This document shows, in pieces, positions 1 through 7,060 of a stretch of 59,696 nt of DNA. The DNA comes from a bacterium (GTDB lineage Bacteria > Patescibacteriota > Minisyncoccia > Minisyncoccales > GWA2-38-27), in NCBI GenBank assembly GCA_029553225.1, contig JAKPCP010000060.1:1-59696 (forward strand), given 5' to 3'. Position numbers and translations under genes: made by a program. Below the pieces are notes generated by a model. The model searched no databases. It saw only the letters and a list, made by a program, of their open reading frames with translations, and was not told the DNA's origin. Position 1 is the stretch's first letter; each line of letters opens with the position of its first letter.

Positions 1-306
1 ACGAATTGCGATTTTAGCACTTGATTCCGGCAAACCTAAACCATAATAATATCTTGCTCGACCTGTTTTCATTCTCGTAATAATTTGCCCCAAAGAATAA
101 ATAAAAGCCACTTCGTCCGCTTGTTTTATTTTCCCTTCGCCTTTTGTTTCAATCAAAAAATATCGGGCATAATTGTTATGTCTAACCCGAATATCAACGC
201 CGTGATCCCGTAATTCGCCAACTTCTAGATTTCTGCCCCAATTATTCCGAAAAAGCCACTTGACTATTGATTGTTTTACAAATTTTTCACTTATCAATTT
301 TTTCAT
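1..306 (-). CDS. Partial hypothetical protein, PD-(D/E)XK nuclease-like (3' end outside window)
   Basis: An open frame starts with ATG at 306 (complement) and runs off the left edge, leaving 102 codons. The visible part contains 'HGVDIRV' followed about 14 residues later by 'FLIETKGEG'. A conserved Asp, a hydrophobic strand and then E-x-K is the core of PD-(D/E)XK nucleases. I did not recognise the exact family. It lies 125 bp downstream of the type III res gene on the same strand, so it may belong to the same defence island. The rest of the protein is unseen, so function is an inference from one motif. Confidence 0.55.
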   Translation of the reverse strand, partial: MKKLISEKFVKQSIVKWLFRNNWGRNLEVGELRDHGVDIRVRHNNYARYFLIETKGEGKIKQADEVAFIYSLGQIITRMKTGRARYYYGLGLPESSAKIAIR

Positions 307-431
307 AATAATTTTTACAAAGTTTCTTACTAATCATTTTCAAGCTATTTTATTGATTAATTAAATTTAAATTTTCTTCTCGTCTCTTCTTTAAACAAAT
401 AAACAAATAGTCCATCCGTAATTTTATTTTA

Positions 432-2621
432 CTATAAATCTAATTCTTTCCATTGATTATCAAAATACATCCAGCGACCCTTGTAATTTTTTTCATCAAT
501 ATTTTTAACAATTCCACCGAAAAGATTCTTACCTTTTTTATTTTCTTCTTTGATGTATCTTTGTAAGCCGCCTGATTTTGAAGTAAAATCGCTTAAATGA
601 ACACTATGTGGATCAAATAAACCTATTTTTCCATCTTTTAATTTCACGATAAAATCAACATAAAAAGGTTTCTTCTCACCATTGTTATACGGTACGGCAA
701 AAAATGTTGCATCTCTATCTCCATTTTTGAACCACCATTCAACCTTTTCTGATTTTTCCAAAAAATCAATAAAAGCTGATTCTGATTTCCATTTTTCGTC
801 GCTAAAAAACGGTTGCATAATTGATTTTTTCGTTTCAACTTTTTTATATTCATCGCTGTAAAATAAAATTTTCGGAATATTCCAATTCGGCACATCAACC
901 ATTTCACTTTTTCTCTTTTCAACTTCTTCTTTATATCTTTCTTTTGTTTTGTCTAAAACATTAACAAAGTGTTGAGAATTTTTATCGTTCAAGACTATTT
1001 GGATAATTTCTTCCCAAACATCACCATACCACATTTTTAATTCTTTTTCAAAAAATTTATAGATTGCTTCTTTAACTCTGCCAACAGATCTATCTTCAGG
1101 ATAAAAAGGGGTTAAATTATTTCTTATAAAAAAATCAAATAATTTTTGCATATCAAAGCCACTTGCTTTTATTTCTTTATCGCCTACAATTCTTACTCCA
1201 GCTAAAGTATCAACATCTTCGGCTTTATAGTCCGAGATAATTTTTAGGTCAATTTTTTTCGCTTTAATATCAATCTGTTCCTTTAAATTGTATTCTTTTG
1301 CCTGTTTCAAAAATATTTCTATAAAAAGTGGCGACAATCTCGTTTTTTCGCGGTGTCTTTTCGGGTAGCACGAAAGTAAATTTAATTTAGGGTCAAAACT
1401 CCTCTTGCTCGTGTAAATAGTGATGTAATCTTTGGCAATATCTTCTTGTATTTCTATATTGTCCAAGTTAGTATAAACATATCCATAGTTCAAAATTTCA
1501 TTCTCATAGTGACCCTTATCTGGCTCTGGCATTCGCATAATTCGGCCGACTGTTTGGATTGAAAAAATAGGACTGTGCCACTCTCTAAACAAAACTAAAA
1601 TTTGCGCTCTCGGACAATCCCAGCCCAAAGCGATTGCCTGCTTAAAAAGCAGCACCTCAACTTCGCTGTCTTGCTTCTCAACGCCTTCTTTATTAATGTG
1701 TTCGCCTGATAGCCAAATGGCAAGTTTATTATTACCCTTTTCTATTGAGATTTTATATTTATTTTTCAAAATACTTTCCACCCGCTCCTTTATTCTATCT
1801 TCCAAACTTGTTTTTCTATCGGGTAATTGAATCAAAACCAAAGGATTAACATTAACTCTCTCTTTTTGAAATTCCTTTATTAATTCCTGTCTTTTTTTCA
1901 TCGCCGCATCTATAACTAATTCTTCACTTCCGCCGCTCAGCTTTTGCGTTTTTATTTTTCCTTCCTTAATAAAATTTTCAAAATTATCATTTAAAATCAC
2001 ACCTTTTTTAATCATTCCTTCCCTCTTAACATCCTCTAACTGAACAAACACTTTTTCGTCTTCATCGGTAATAGTTGCTGGCGTTGCCGTAACCTCAATT
2101 GTTAATTTTGGTCCAATCATTTGAATTAAACCCTGCGAAATTTCACTAGTTGCGTGATGATGGGCTTCGTCGATAATTAAGATAATTTCGCGGCCTTCCT
2201 CCTTTGTTCTCTCTAACACTTTAGACAAGTTAAAATCCAGTTCGTTATCACGGATATAGATATTGTCCGCCCTATTAATGCTTTCCCAATTAAAAAACAA
2301 AATTTCATTCTCTCTAATTTTTCTATCATCTAAATCTTCAAAAAATGAACACTTTAAAACCCGAGTATTTTCAAAATAGCTTTCTAACTTATCTCGGCTT
2401 TGAATATAGAGTTGTCTCGGCGCCGTCCAAATAAAACCCAGCGATTGCCTAACTTCTTTATCATTAACTAGTCGTTTTAAAAATTCGGCCATCATTATTG
2501 TTTTTCCCGACCCTGTCGGCGACTTGAAAACCAATTTTTTACTACCAGAATAACCCAAGAGCCGTTTACTCTTGGCCAATAAATCATCAATTGCATTTTC
2601 TTGATAAATTTTTAGTTGCAT
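432..2621 (-). CDS. res: Type III restriction endonuclease subunit Res (superfamily 2 helicase)
   Basis: This is the ATP-dependent translocase/nuclease subunit that would act with the Mod protein encoded upstream. Numbering from Met at 2621 (729 aa), the Walker A 'SPTGSGKT' is at about 34-41, the DEAH box at 151-154, motif III 'TATPAT' at about 178-183, and motif VI 'QTVGRIMRMP' near 356-365. The C-terminus has the type III nuclease-domain layout ('VDFIVKLKDGK', later 'GGIV'), but where the family usually has an acidic residue-x-Lys pair this protein has 'FDPHS' (about 669-673), so the catalytic Lys looks replaced. An in-frame ATG at 2654 would overlap the preceding gene by 17 bp; the start at 2621 avoids this and begins right at the conserved 'LKIYQENAI'. 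Neither start has a clear ribosome binding site. Confidence 0.88.
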   Translation of the reverse strand: MQLKIYQENAIDDLLAKSKRLLGYSGSKKLVFKSPTGSGKTIMMAEFLKRLVNDKEVRQSLGFIWTAPRQLYIQSRDKLESYFENTRVLKCSFFEDLDDRKIRENEILFFNWESINRADNIYIRDNELDFNLSKVLERTKEEGREIILIIDEAHHHATSEISQGLIQMIGPKLTIEVTATPATITDEDEKVFVQLEDVKREGMIKKGVILNDNFENFIKEGKIKTQKLSGGSEELVIDAAMKKRQELIKEFQKERVNVNPLVLIQLPDRKTSLEDRIKERVESILKNKYKISIEKGNNKLAIWLSGEHINKEGVEKQDSEVEVLLFKQAIALGWDCPRAQILVLFREWHSPIFSIQTVGRIMRMPEPDKGHYENEILNYGYVYTNLDNIEIQEDIAKDYITIYTSKRSFDPKLNLLSCYPKRHREKTRLSPLFIEIFLKQAKEYNLKEQIDIKAKKIDLKIISDYKAEDVDTLAGVRIVGDKEIKASGFDMQKLFDFFIRNNLTPFYPEDRSVGRVKEAIYKFFEKELKMWYGDVWEEIIQIVLNDKNSQHFVNVLDKTKERYKEEVEKRKSEMVDVPNWNIPKILFYSDEYKKVETKKSIMQPFFSDEKWKSESAFIDFLEKSEKVEWWFKNGDRDATFFAVPYNNGEKKPFYVDFIVKLKDGKIGLFDPHSVHLSDFTSKSGGLQRYIKEENKKGKNLFGGIVKNIDEKNYKGRWMYFDNQWKELDL

Positions 2622-2637
2622 GGTTATTTTATTTAAT

Positions 2638-3750
2638 TTATATAAATCGAGCACTTTCTATAGCAGTGTTGTCATCACCCCATAGATCAACGAATTTAAT
2701 ATCAAAAGTGGCATTTCTAGGAATAAAATTTGAAGATGTTTTAAAATTTACCTTCCCGTCTTTATTGATAACTCTTTCTAATAAATCTCGTTTATCTAGA
2801 TCAAATATAGGCTGTTTTCTAAATTCGTCTAATAAAGGTGGGGTAAAATTTTTGATGTTTGCCTCCAATATAATTCTCAATCTCTCGGTATATAATTTAG
2901 TTTTTTTCTCTAATACCTGTTTTATATATTCATCGTCAAGACTAAGAAGTAGTCCAATGCCAATTATCAAGGATTTCCTCACTAACGGAATATACTTTTT
3001 AATTTCCTCGACAAAATTATTATCTATTGGTCCTCCTCCGTGTAAAAGTTTACCCCTGGCTTTTCTTATTGATTTAAATAGTTCTGATTCAACACTTATT
3101 GTATCTACAAATAACTTTTTTATTCCAGCTAATGAAATTGAAGATATTTTGTTTCCGCACTTTTTACAATTTATTTTTCTATCCTCTTCATTTATTTGAA
3201 AAAAATCACATAACAATTCATTTATAGATTCGAGCCCGGTCCAAAACGCGACAAACTTATCAATAAATTTCTGTTCCAAATATCCCTTTCTTAACCAAGA
3301 AATAGCCCTTGCTATTCTTAAATCTTGATTTTCATTTTTATTAAAATTATTAAAGATTTTTTCAAAAATTTCTTTATTGATCAAACTAACATTTCTTTCC
3401 GGAAGAGTGATATAAAATACCTGTTTAAAAGGACGGTTTATCAATCCATCTGTAGCTTCATAGAGACTAATAAATAAAGGTGAGTTAGAGGCAGAAGAAG
3501 TTGAAAAATCTATTAAGTTCAATATATTTTCTACAAAAGTTTTTGCCTTTTCCTCTATTTTTTCTATTGGCATTTGGGGTTCTGCTTCTATATAACAATC
3601 AGCATGCAATCCTTGTTTCTGATCATATAAAATTACTTCATTGTTACCAAAATTAAATTTCCAACCCAAAATCTTATCTTCTTCTATGTCTTTACGACTA
3701 CCTATAGAGTTTGGAGTTTCTATACAATATCTTACAAAATATTTTTTCAT
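2638..3750 (-). CDS. HEPN-domain protein encoded between mod and res
   Basis: A 370-aa protein of no family I can name exactly. The C-terminal two thirds look like a HEPN domain: an Arg/Trp-rich helix around 147-177 ('IARAISWLRKGY' then 'FWTGLESI') and the signature R-x4-H as 'RGKLLH' at 232-237. HEPN proteins with this motif are commonly metal-independent RNases in defence and toxin systems. A 'CKKCGNK' knuckle at 195-201 is inserted between the helices. The first 130 residues have no recognisable fold. It starts 5 bp after the mod stop codon and ends 16 bp before the res start, so the three genes are almost certainly co-transcribed. A role as an RNase effector or regulator of the restriction system is an inference; it could also be an unrelated passenger. 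Confidence 0.7.
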   Translation of the reverse strand: MKKYFVRYCIETPNSIGSRKDIEEDKILGWKFNFGNNEVILYDQKQGLHADCYIEAEPQMPIEKIEEKAKTFVENILNLIDFSTSSASNSPLFISLYEATDGLINRPFKQVFYITLPERNVSLINKEIFEKIFNNFNKNENQDLRIARAISWLRKGYLEQKFIDKFVAFWTGLESINELLCDFFQINEEDRKINCKKCGNKISSISLAGIKKLFVDTISVESELFKSIRKARGKLLHGGGPIDNNFVEEIKKYIPLVRKSLIIGIGLLLSLDDEYIKQVLEKKTKLYTERLRIILEANIKNFTPPLLDEFRKQPIFDLDKRDLLERVINKDGKVNFKTSSNFIPRNATFDIKFVDLWGDDNTAIESARFI

Positions 3751-3755
3751 AATCT

Positions 3756-5387
3756 CTATTTAAAAATTCTCCTATAAACCTGCAAAATTGCTTCGGGGAT
3801 AGGAGATAGTTTAACCTTTTGTTTTATATCATTAAATTCTTCGTCAAAAGTTTCATCACTTAAAGAAAAAACATAGACGCTGAATTTCCCTTTTATATCT
3901 TTAATTGCTTTTTTGAAAGTTGGAATTGCTAGTTGGTCCCAGATGATACCGGTGTAATGGCTTGCGTTTTTGAAAACTTTAAATCTTTCATTATCAATCA
4001 CTTTTTCAAAAGTTCCTTCTTTAACACAAAGCATTTCGGTTGCTTGTTTGGTAAGTTTTATTTTGTTTTCATCTGTTGGCTCTGCGTCAACAAAATCAGT
4101 TTTGAAGTATTTTAAATTTCCGCCCAAACCCATAACTTTCTGGCCTTTCAAATTTTTATATCCTTCAATAACTTTTTTAATTCGCGGATAACAAACATCA
4201 GTACAAATATTATTTTCATTATTGGTACAAAGAATAAATTGGCGATTACCGCCATCCTCTTTATTAAGTTTTAAAACGGCATGTCCGGTCGTGCCAGAGC
4301 CGGCCATGAAATCTAGCACAATCGCGTTTTTATTATTTATTTTGGATAGTAAATACTTAATTAATCTAACTGGTTTTGGGTTGGGGAAAACATTCTTCTC
4401 TGTAGCAAAAATAGTTTTTAATTCTTTGGTTGCCTCCTCGGTCGTTCCAACCAAACTCGCCGATAAAAAATTGATGGGATTTTTTGTTCTTTCTTTTGTC
4501 AAAAAAATTTTCTCATTTAAAACTCCGCCACTACTAATGTAAATTAATTTATTCTTAAAAAGATGGTTTAATCTGTTTTGTGAAATAAACCACTTTTTAG
4601 TTAGTTTCTTCCCACCGGGCAGTATTAGTGTTTTTCTTGGATTTGGATTACTTTCACTCCATAGAGGTTTTGTTCTCCAAGGACCACGAGGATCATTATC
4701 CATATTCCTATAAACCTTTCCAATATAGTCCTCGCTTAACTTGTCTTTTACTAAATCTGTAATTCTTGATGTTCTAGAATACATAAGTATGTATTCTGTT
4801 GTACTAGAGAAACCATCCTCCTTTTTATTTGAAGGTCTAACTTTCTTTTGCCATATTATTGTAGTTTTCTGATGATTTTCTCCAAATAAATCAGGATAAT
4901 CCATTAATAATTTTAACTGCGCTACTTCGTTATCATCGATCGAAATAAAAATTAAGCCCGTATCTTTTAATAGATTCTTTGCTAACTTCAATCTCTTTTC
5001 CATAAATGAAAGCCATTTTGAATGACGGTAGGCATCTTCTTTGTCAACATATCTATCATTAAAAATAAAATCCTTGTTGCCAGTGTTATACGGCGGATCA
5101 ATATAAATAACATCAACTTTGCCAGCGTGAGTGTAATTTAAAACCGAAAGGGCATGATAATTATCGCCCTCAATCAATAAATTTACGGGCTTGTTTTTAT
5201 CAGTTATTATTTCTTTGTTTTTAGCCTCTTTCAGCACTGGCAGTTTTTCTTTACACATCTCAGCTACTTTTTCAGACTTTTCTTCCCAAACAAGCCCATA
5301 TTTTTTCCGTTTCTTCAATTCTTTTTTTAATCGCTCAATCTCGGCTTTCAATTCTTCAAATTCTGATTTTTTATTGTTCTTAGTCAT
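3756..5387 (-). CDS. mod: Type III DNA methyltransferase (adenine-N6) subunit Mod
   Basis: 543 aa, beta-class amino-methyltransferase order: the catalytic 'DPPYNTG' at 97-103 comes before the AdoMet-binding 'LDFMAGSGTT' at about 358-367. The stretch between them (about 180-320) is the likely target-recognition region, which determines the methylated site. The N-terminal 35 residues are a charged Lys/Glu helix typical of type III Mod proteins. Mod would modify adenine in an asymmetric site and form the recognition module for Res. It is the first gene of a mod-HEPN-res series. No Shine-Dalgarno is visible ahead of the ATG at 5387. By eye the locus is less AT-biased than the housekeeping genes further right, which fits horizontal acquisition. 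Confidence 0.92.
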   Translation of the reverse strand: MTKNNKKSEFEELKAEIERLKKELKKRKKYGLVWEEKSEKVAEMCKEKLPVLKEAKNKEIITDKNKPVNLLIEGDNYHALSVLNYTHAGKVDVIYIDPPYNTGNKDFIFNDRYVDKEDAYRHSKWLSFMEKRLKLAKNLLKDTGLIFISIDDNEVAQLKLLMDYPDLFGENHQKTTIIWQKKVRPSNKKEDGFSSTTEYILMYSRTSRITDLVKDKLSEDYIGKVYRNMDNDPRGPWRTKPLWSESNPNPRKTLILPGGKKLTKKWFISQNRLNHLFKNKLIYISSGGVLNEKIFLTKERTKNPINFLSASLVGTTEEATKELKTIFATEKNVFPNPKPVRLIKYLLSKINNKNAIVLDFMAGSGTTGHAVLKLNKEDGGNRQFILCTNNENNICTDVCYPRIKKVIEGYKNLKGQKVMGLGGNLKYFKTDFVDAEPTDENKIKLTKQATEMLCVKEGTFEKVIDNERFKVFKNASHYTGIIWDQLAIPTFKKAIKDIKGKFSVYVFSLSDETFDEEFNDIKQKVKLSPIPEAILQVYRRIFK

Positions 5388-5396
5388 AGTCTTAAA

Positions 5397-5628
5397 TTAT
5401 TCCTTTGTTTTTGAAATAAAGAATTTATATTTAACCACAATTATATGGTCAGCCATTCTATATTTTATTTGCCAACTCAATAACATTTTCGCCTTTTTTT
5501 CCGGAGTGTAAAAGTATAGCCAAGAGTTCGGAATTAGAAAGTTTTTCCGGGCCATATTGTATTAACTTCTCTCTTGGCCTTTCTACTTTCGGTAGGTCCT
5601 TAATTTTTTTCTTAATTTTCGCATCCAT
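5397..5628 (-). pseudogene. radC: radC remnant (N-terminal domain plus C-terminal tail, JAB domain deleted)
   Basis: Reading from ATG at 5628 gives 56 residues that match the start of RadC/UPF0758 proteins: 'RPREKLIQYGPEKLSNSELL' followed by 'ILLHSGKKG', ending at a TAG at 5458. Immediately after, in a shifted frame, 5456-5397 encodes 'ADHIIVVKYKFFISKTKE', which resembles the extreme C-terminus of RadC (family pattern DHIIVG...YFSFKE). A full RadC is about 220 aa; the missing middle is the JAB/MPN metal-binding domain. I read this as an internal deletion with a frameshift. The 56-aa piece alone could still be translated. An assembly gap is an alternative. Confidence 0.72.
5458..5628 (-). CDS. 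56-aa RadC N-terminal (UPF0758) fragment, possibly still expressed
   Basis: This is the intact small reading frame inside the radC remnant. It has an ATG (5628) and a TAG stop (5458) and keeps the helix-hairpin-helix-like N-terminal part of RadC, but no catalytic domain. No Shine-Dalgarno sequence precedes it. It is more likely a decaying gene than a functional protein; it is listed separately so that it is not lost. Confidence 0.4.
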   Translation of the reverse strand: MDAKIKKKIKDLPKVERPREKLIQYGPEKLSNSELLAILLHSGKKGENVIELANKI

Positions 5629-5799
5629 AATTATTTTTATAATGGTGGCGTAGCAATATCAACCAATCTTCAATACTTCTATAATAATTGATTTTAATAA
5701 ATTAGTAAATGGGATTTTTTATTATTATTCTCGCAGAGAGGGTTAGGAAAAGAACACCTTTTCCTATAACGCTTTTTGCGAAGAAAAAATAAAATTCGT

Positions 5800-5835
5800 C
5801 CGCCGAAGCGAGGGGCGAAGCCCAAAGCGAGGCGG
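5800..5835. repeat. GC-rich nested palindrome
   Basis: An outer stem CCGCC (5800-5804) / GGCGG (5831-5835) encloses an inner stem GGGC (5813-5816) / GCCC (5820-5823) with a GAA loop; the flanks of the inner stem carry a direct GCGAG repeat. In a genome this AT-rich such a GC island stands out and resembles REP-like or mobile palindromic units. No terminator T-run follows on either strand. Confidence 0.55.
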
Positions 5836-5913
5836 AAAATGGAAATTTTACTAAATTGCTGTCTGTCTTGGATTCGAATGAGTTGCCCGAAGGAATTCCC
5901 TCACTTCGTTTAA

Positions 5914-5964
5914 AATGCGGTAGCTAGGTTCTCACCTGCCCCGCATTCAAAATAAATTTTGCTG
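5914..5964 (+). repeat. 51-bp direct repeat, copy 1
   Basis: Identical over 51 bases to 6921-6971. Similarity continues more weakly upstream (from about 5894, 'attccctcacttcg'). It contains an internal stem AATGCGG (5914-5920) / CCGCATT (5941-5947). Copy 1 lies just before the metallopeptidase gene, copy 2 covers its last codons and reaches tRNA-Gln, so the two copies bracket one gene. Confidence 0.9.
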
Positions 5965-6015
5965 TGTTTTTAGAATAATTTTAAACTTTTAAAAATATAC
6001 AATTTTCTTCCAATC

Positions 6016-6024
6016 TGTTATAAT
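6016..6024 (+). promoter_or_regulatory. Extended -10 promoter (TGTTATAAT)
   Basis: TGT followed by a perfect TATAAT at 6019-6024, ending 7 bases before the ATG at 6032. Transcription should start at or next to the start codon, so the metallopeptidase mRNA is probably leaderless. No good -35 is seen. Confidence 0.6.
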
Positions 6025-6031
6025 TAATTAT

Positions 6032-6934
6032 ATGCCTTTATCAATTAAAATTTCTCGCCTATCTAATTTTTTAGTTTTTTCCTCAAAAATAGATAAGACT
6101 GATTTAGTTAAATCTAATTTTAAAAAATATCTATTAGATGAAAAGGTTGTTTTATCTTTTTACGGAAAGAGTGAAGATAAAATTTGGAGAAAAATAGAAA
6201 AAATAATCGGAAAAGAAAATATAAAAGAATTAAAAAAATCTATTAACTCCTTAGAACAAATATTTAATCCATATTGGAGTAAAGCATCTAAACACTTGCT
6301 TTTATGGAAACAATATTTTCAAAATAACCAATTTTTGTTTCAACAAGTTTTTATTGAATTAAAAAAATTAAGCGGAATAAAATATTTCGCAGTTTCTAAA
6401 ATTCCGATTTATCTTATTTCAGATTCGGCAAGCAATAATAAGGAAATTAATGCTTGGTTTTCTTGGACACAAAAAGAAAGTTTTATAGTTGTTGAAATTC
6501 CACTTGATCTTAAAGTGCCTAATAACTTCTTTCCACTGGCTGTTTTAACGCATGAATTTTTTCATTTAACGTTGAGAAAAAATAAAAATCTATTTTTAAA
6601 AATTACTAATATTGCCGAAAAAAACGATAAATTATTAATAAAAATTACAGGAAATATTCCAAACAAAATATTTTTAGAAGAATTATTAATCAGCTCATTT
6701 GTTCCAGAAGGTTATTTAAGCGAAAAATATTTTAATACAAAAGTCGCTTCCTATAATTTAACCCCCAAAGATTTATTGGAATGGCGGAAATTTATCGCAT
6801 ATAAGTTTTATCAAAAGGCGAAAAAATATATCGATAATAATTGGCAAATTGACGAAAATTACCTTAAAGATTTAATTGAGGTTATAAAATTTGCTAAAGG
6901 CATTCCCTCGTTTCGCTCGGAATGCGGTAGCTAG
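6032..6934 (+). CDS. Putative zinc metallopeptidase (HExxH), repeat-bracketed
   Basis: 300 aa, family not recognised. The sequence 'LTHEFFHLTL' places an HExxH zinc/catalytic motif at 174-178, and a Glu about 40 residues further ('FLEELLISSF', near 216) could be the third ligand, as in gluzincins. There is no signal peptide or membrane segment, so it should be cytoplasmic. The last dozen residues ('KGIPSFRSECGS') are encoded in a repeat unit whose other copy lies upstream, so the original C-terminus may have been replaced. Immediately downstream on the opposite strand is tRNA-Gln. Peptidase activity is inferred from the motif only. Confidence 0.65.
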   Translation: MPLSIKISRLSNFLVFSSKIDKTDLVKSNFKKYLLDEKVVLSFYGKSEDKIWRKIEKIIGKENIKELKKSINSLEQIFNPYWSKASKHLLLWKQYFQNNQFLFQQVFIELKKLSGIKYFAVSKIPIYLISDSASNNKEINAWFSWTQKESFIVVEIPLDLKVPNNFFPLAVLTHEFFHLTLRKNKNLFLKITNIAEKNDKLLIKITGNIPNKIFLEELLISSFVPEGYLSEKYFNTKVASYNLTPKDLLEWRKFIAYKFYQKAKKYIDNNWQIDENYLKDLIEVIKFAKGIPSFRSECGS

Positions 6935-6971
6935 GTTCTCACCTGCCCCGCATTCAAAATAAATTTTGCTG
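6921..6971 (+). repeat. 51-bp direct repeat, copy 2, abutting tRNA-Gln
   Basis: Identical to 5914-5964. It includes the last codons of the metallopeptidase gene and overlaps the tRNA-Gln 3' end by three bases. Two mutually exclusive hairpins can form: GCATTCC (6900-6906) / GGAATGC (6919-6925), or GAATGCGG (6920-6927) / CCGCATTC (6948-6955). The position at a tRNA 3' end is typical of integration scars, but no integrase gene is nearby. Confidence 0.88.
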
Positions 6972-7039
6972 CGGGGCTAGGATTCGAACCTAGATTAGCG
7001 GTTCCAAAGACCGTTGTCCTACCATTAGACGACCCCGCA
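6969..7039 (-). tRNA. tRNA-Gln (anticodon TTG)
   Basis: Complement reads TGCGGGG (7033-7039) pairing with CCCCGCA (6970-6976), D-arm 'GTCTAATGGTAGGAC', anticodon loop CTTTGGA (anticodon TTG, glutamine) and T-arm with TTCGAAT. The discriminator is G (6969). CCA is not encoded, so it must be added by an enzyme. The tRNA sits between the metallopeptidase gene and dnaX. Confidence 0.95.
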
Positions 7040-7060
7040 ATAAATTTTCAATTTTCAATT

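Larger units (their letters stand above)
5629..6015. other. Accessory intergenic region, about 390 bp, hairpin-rich
   Basis: No complete gene is visible. It holds a GC-rich compound hairpin (5800-5835), the first copy of a 51-bp repeat (5914-5964), and on the plus strand a frame open for about 43 codons up to TAG at 5925-5927 whose end ('EGIPSLRLKCGS') matches the end of the metallopeptidase gene downstream ('KGIPSFRSECGS'). That frame has no start codon and I take it as a gene-end remnant carried with the repeat. The bases 5862-5886 also vaguely resemble the 3' part of tRNA-Gln ('ttgctg...ggattcgaa'). Confidence 0.55.

Noticed and set aside
5862..5890. Possible fragment of a second tRNA-Gln 3' end ('ttgctg...ggattcgaa')
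   Set aside because: Only the T-loop-like part matches and the stem does not pair; chance similarity is likely, although an integration scar cannot be excluded.
5793..5927. Plus-strand frame of about 43 codons ending in 'EGIPSLRLKCGS' and TAG
   Set aside because: It has no start codon and is bounded upstream by a stop inside the hairpin region. I treat it as a repeat-borne gene-end remnant, not as a gene.
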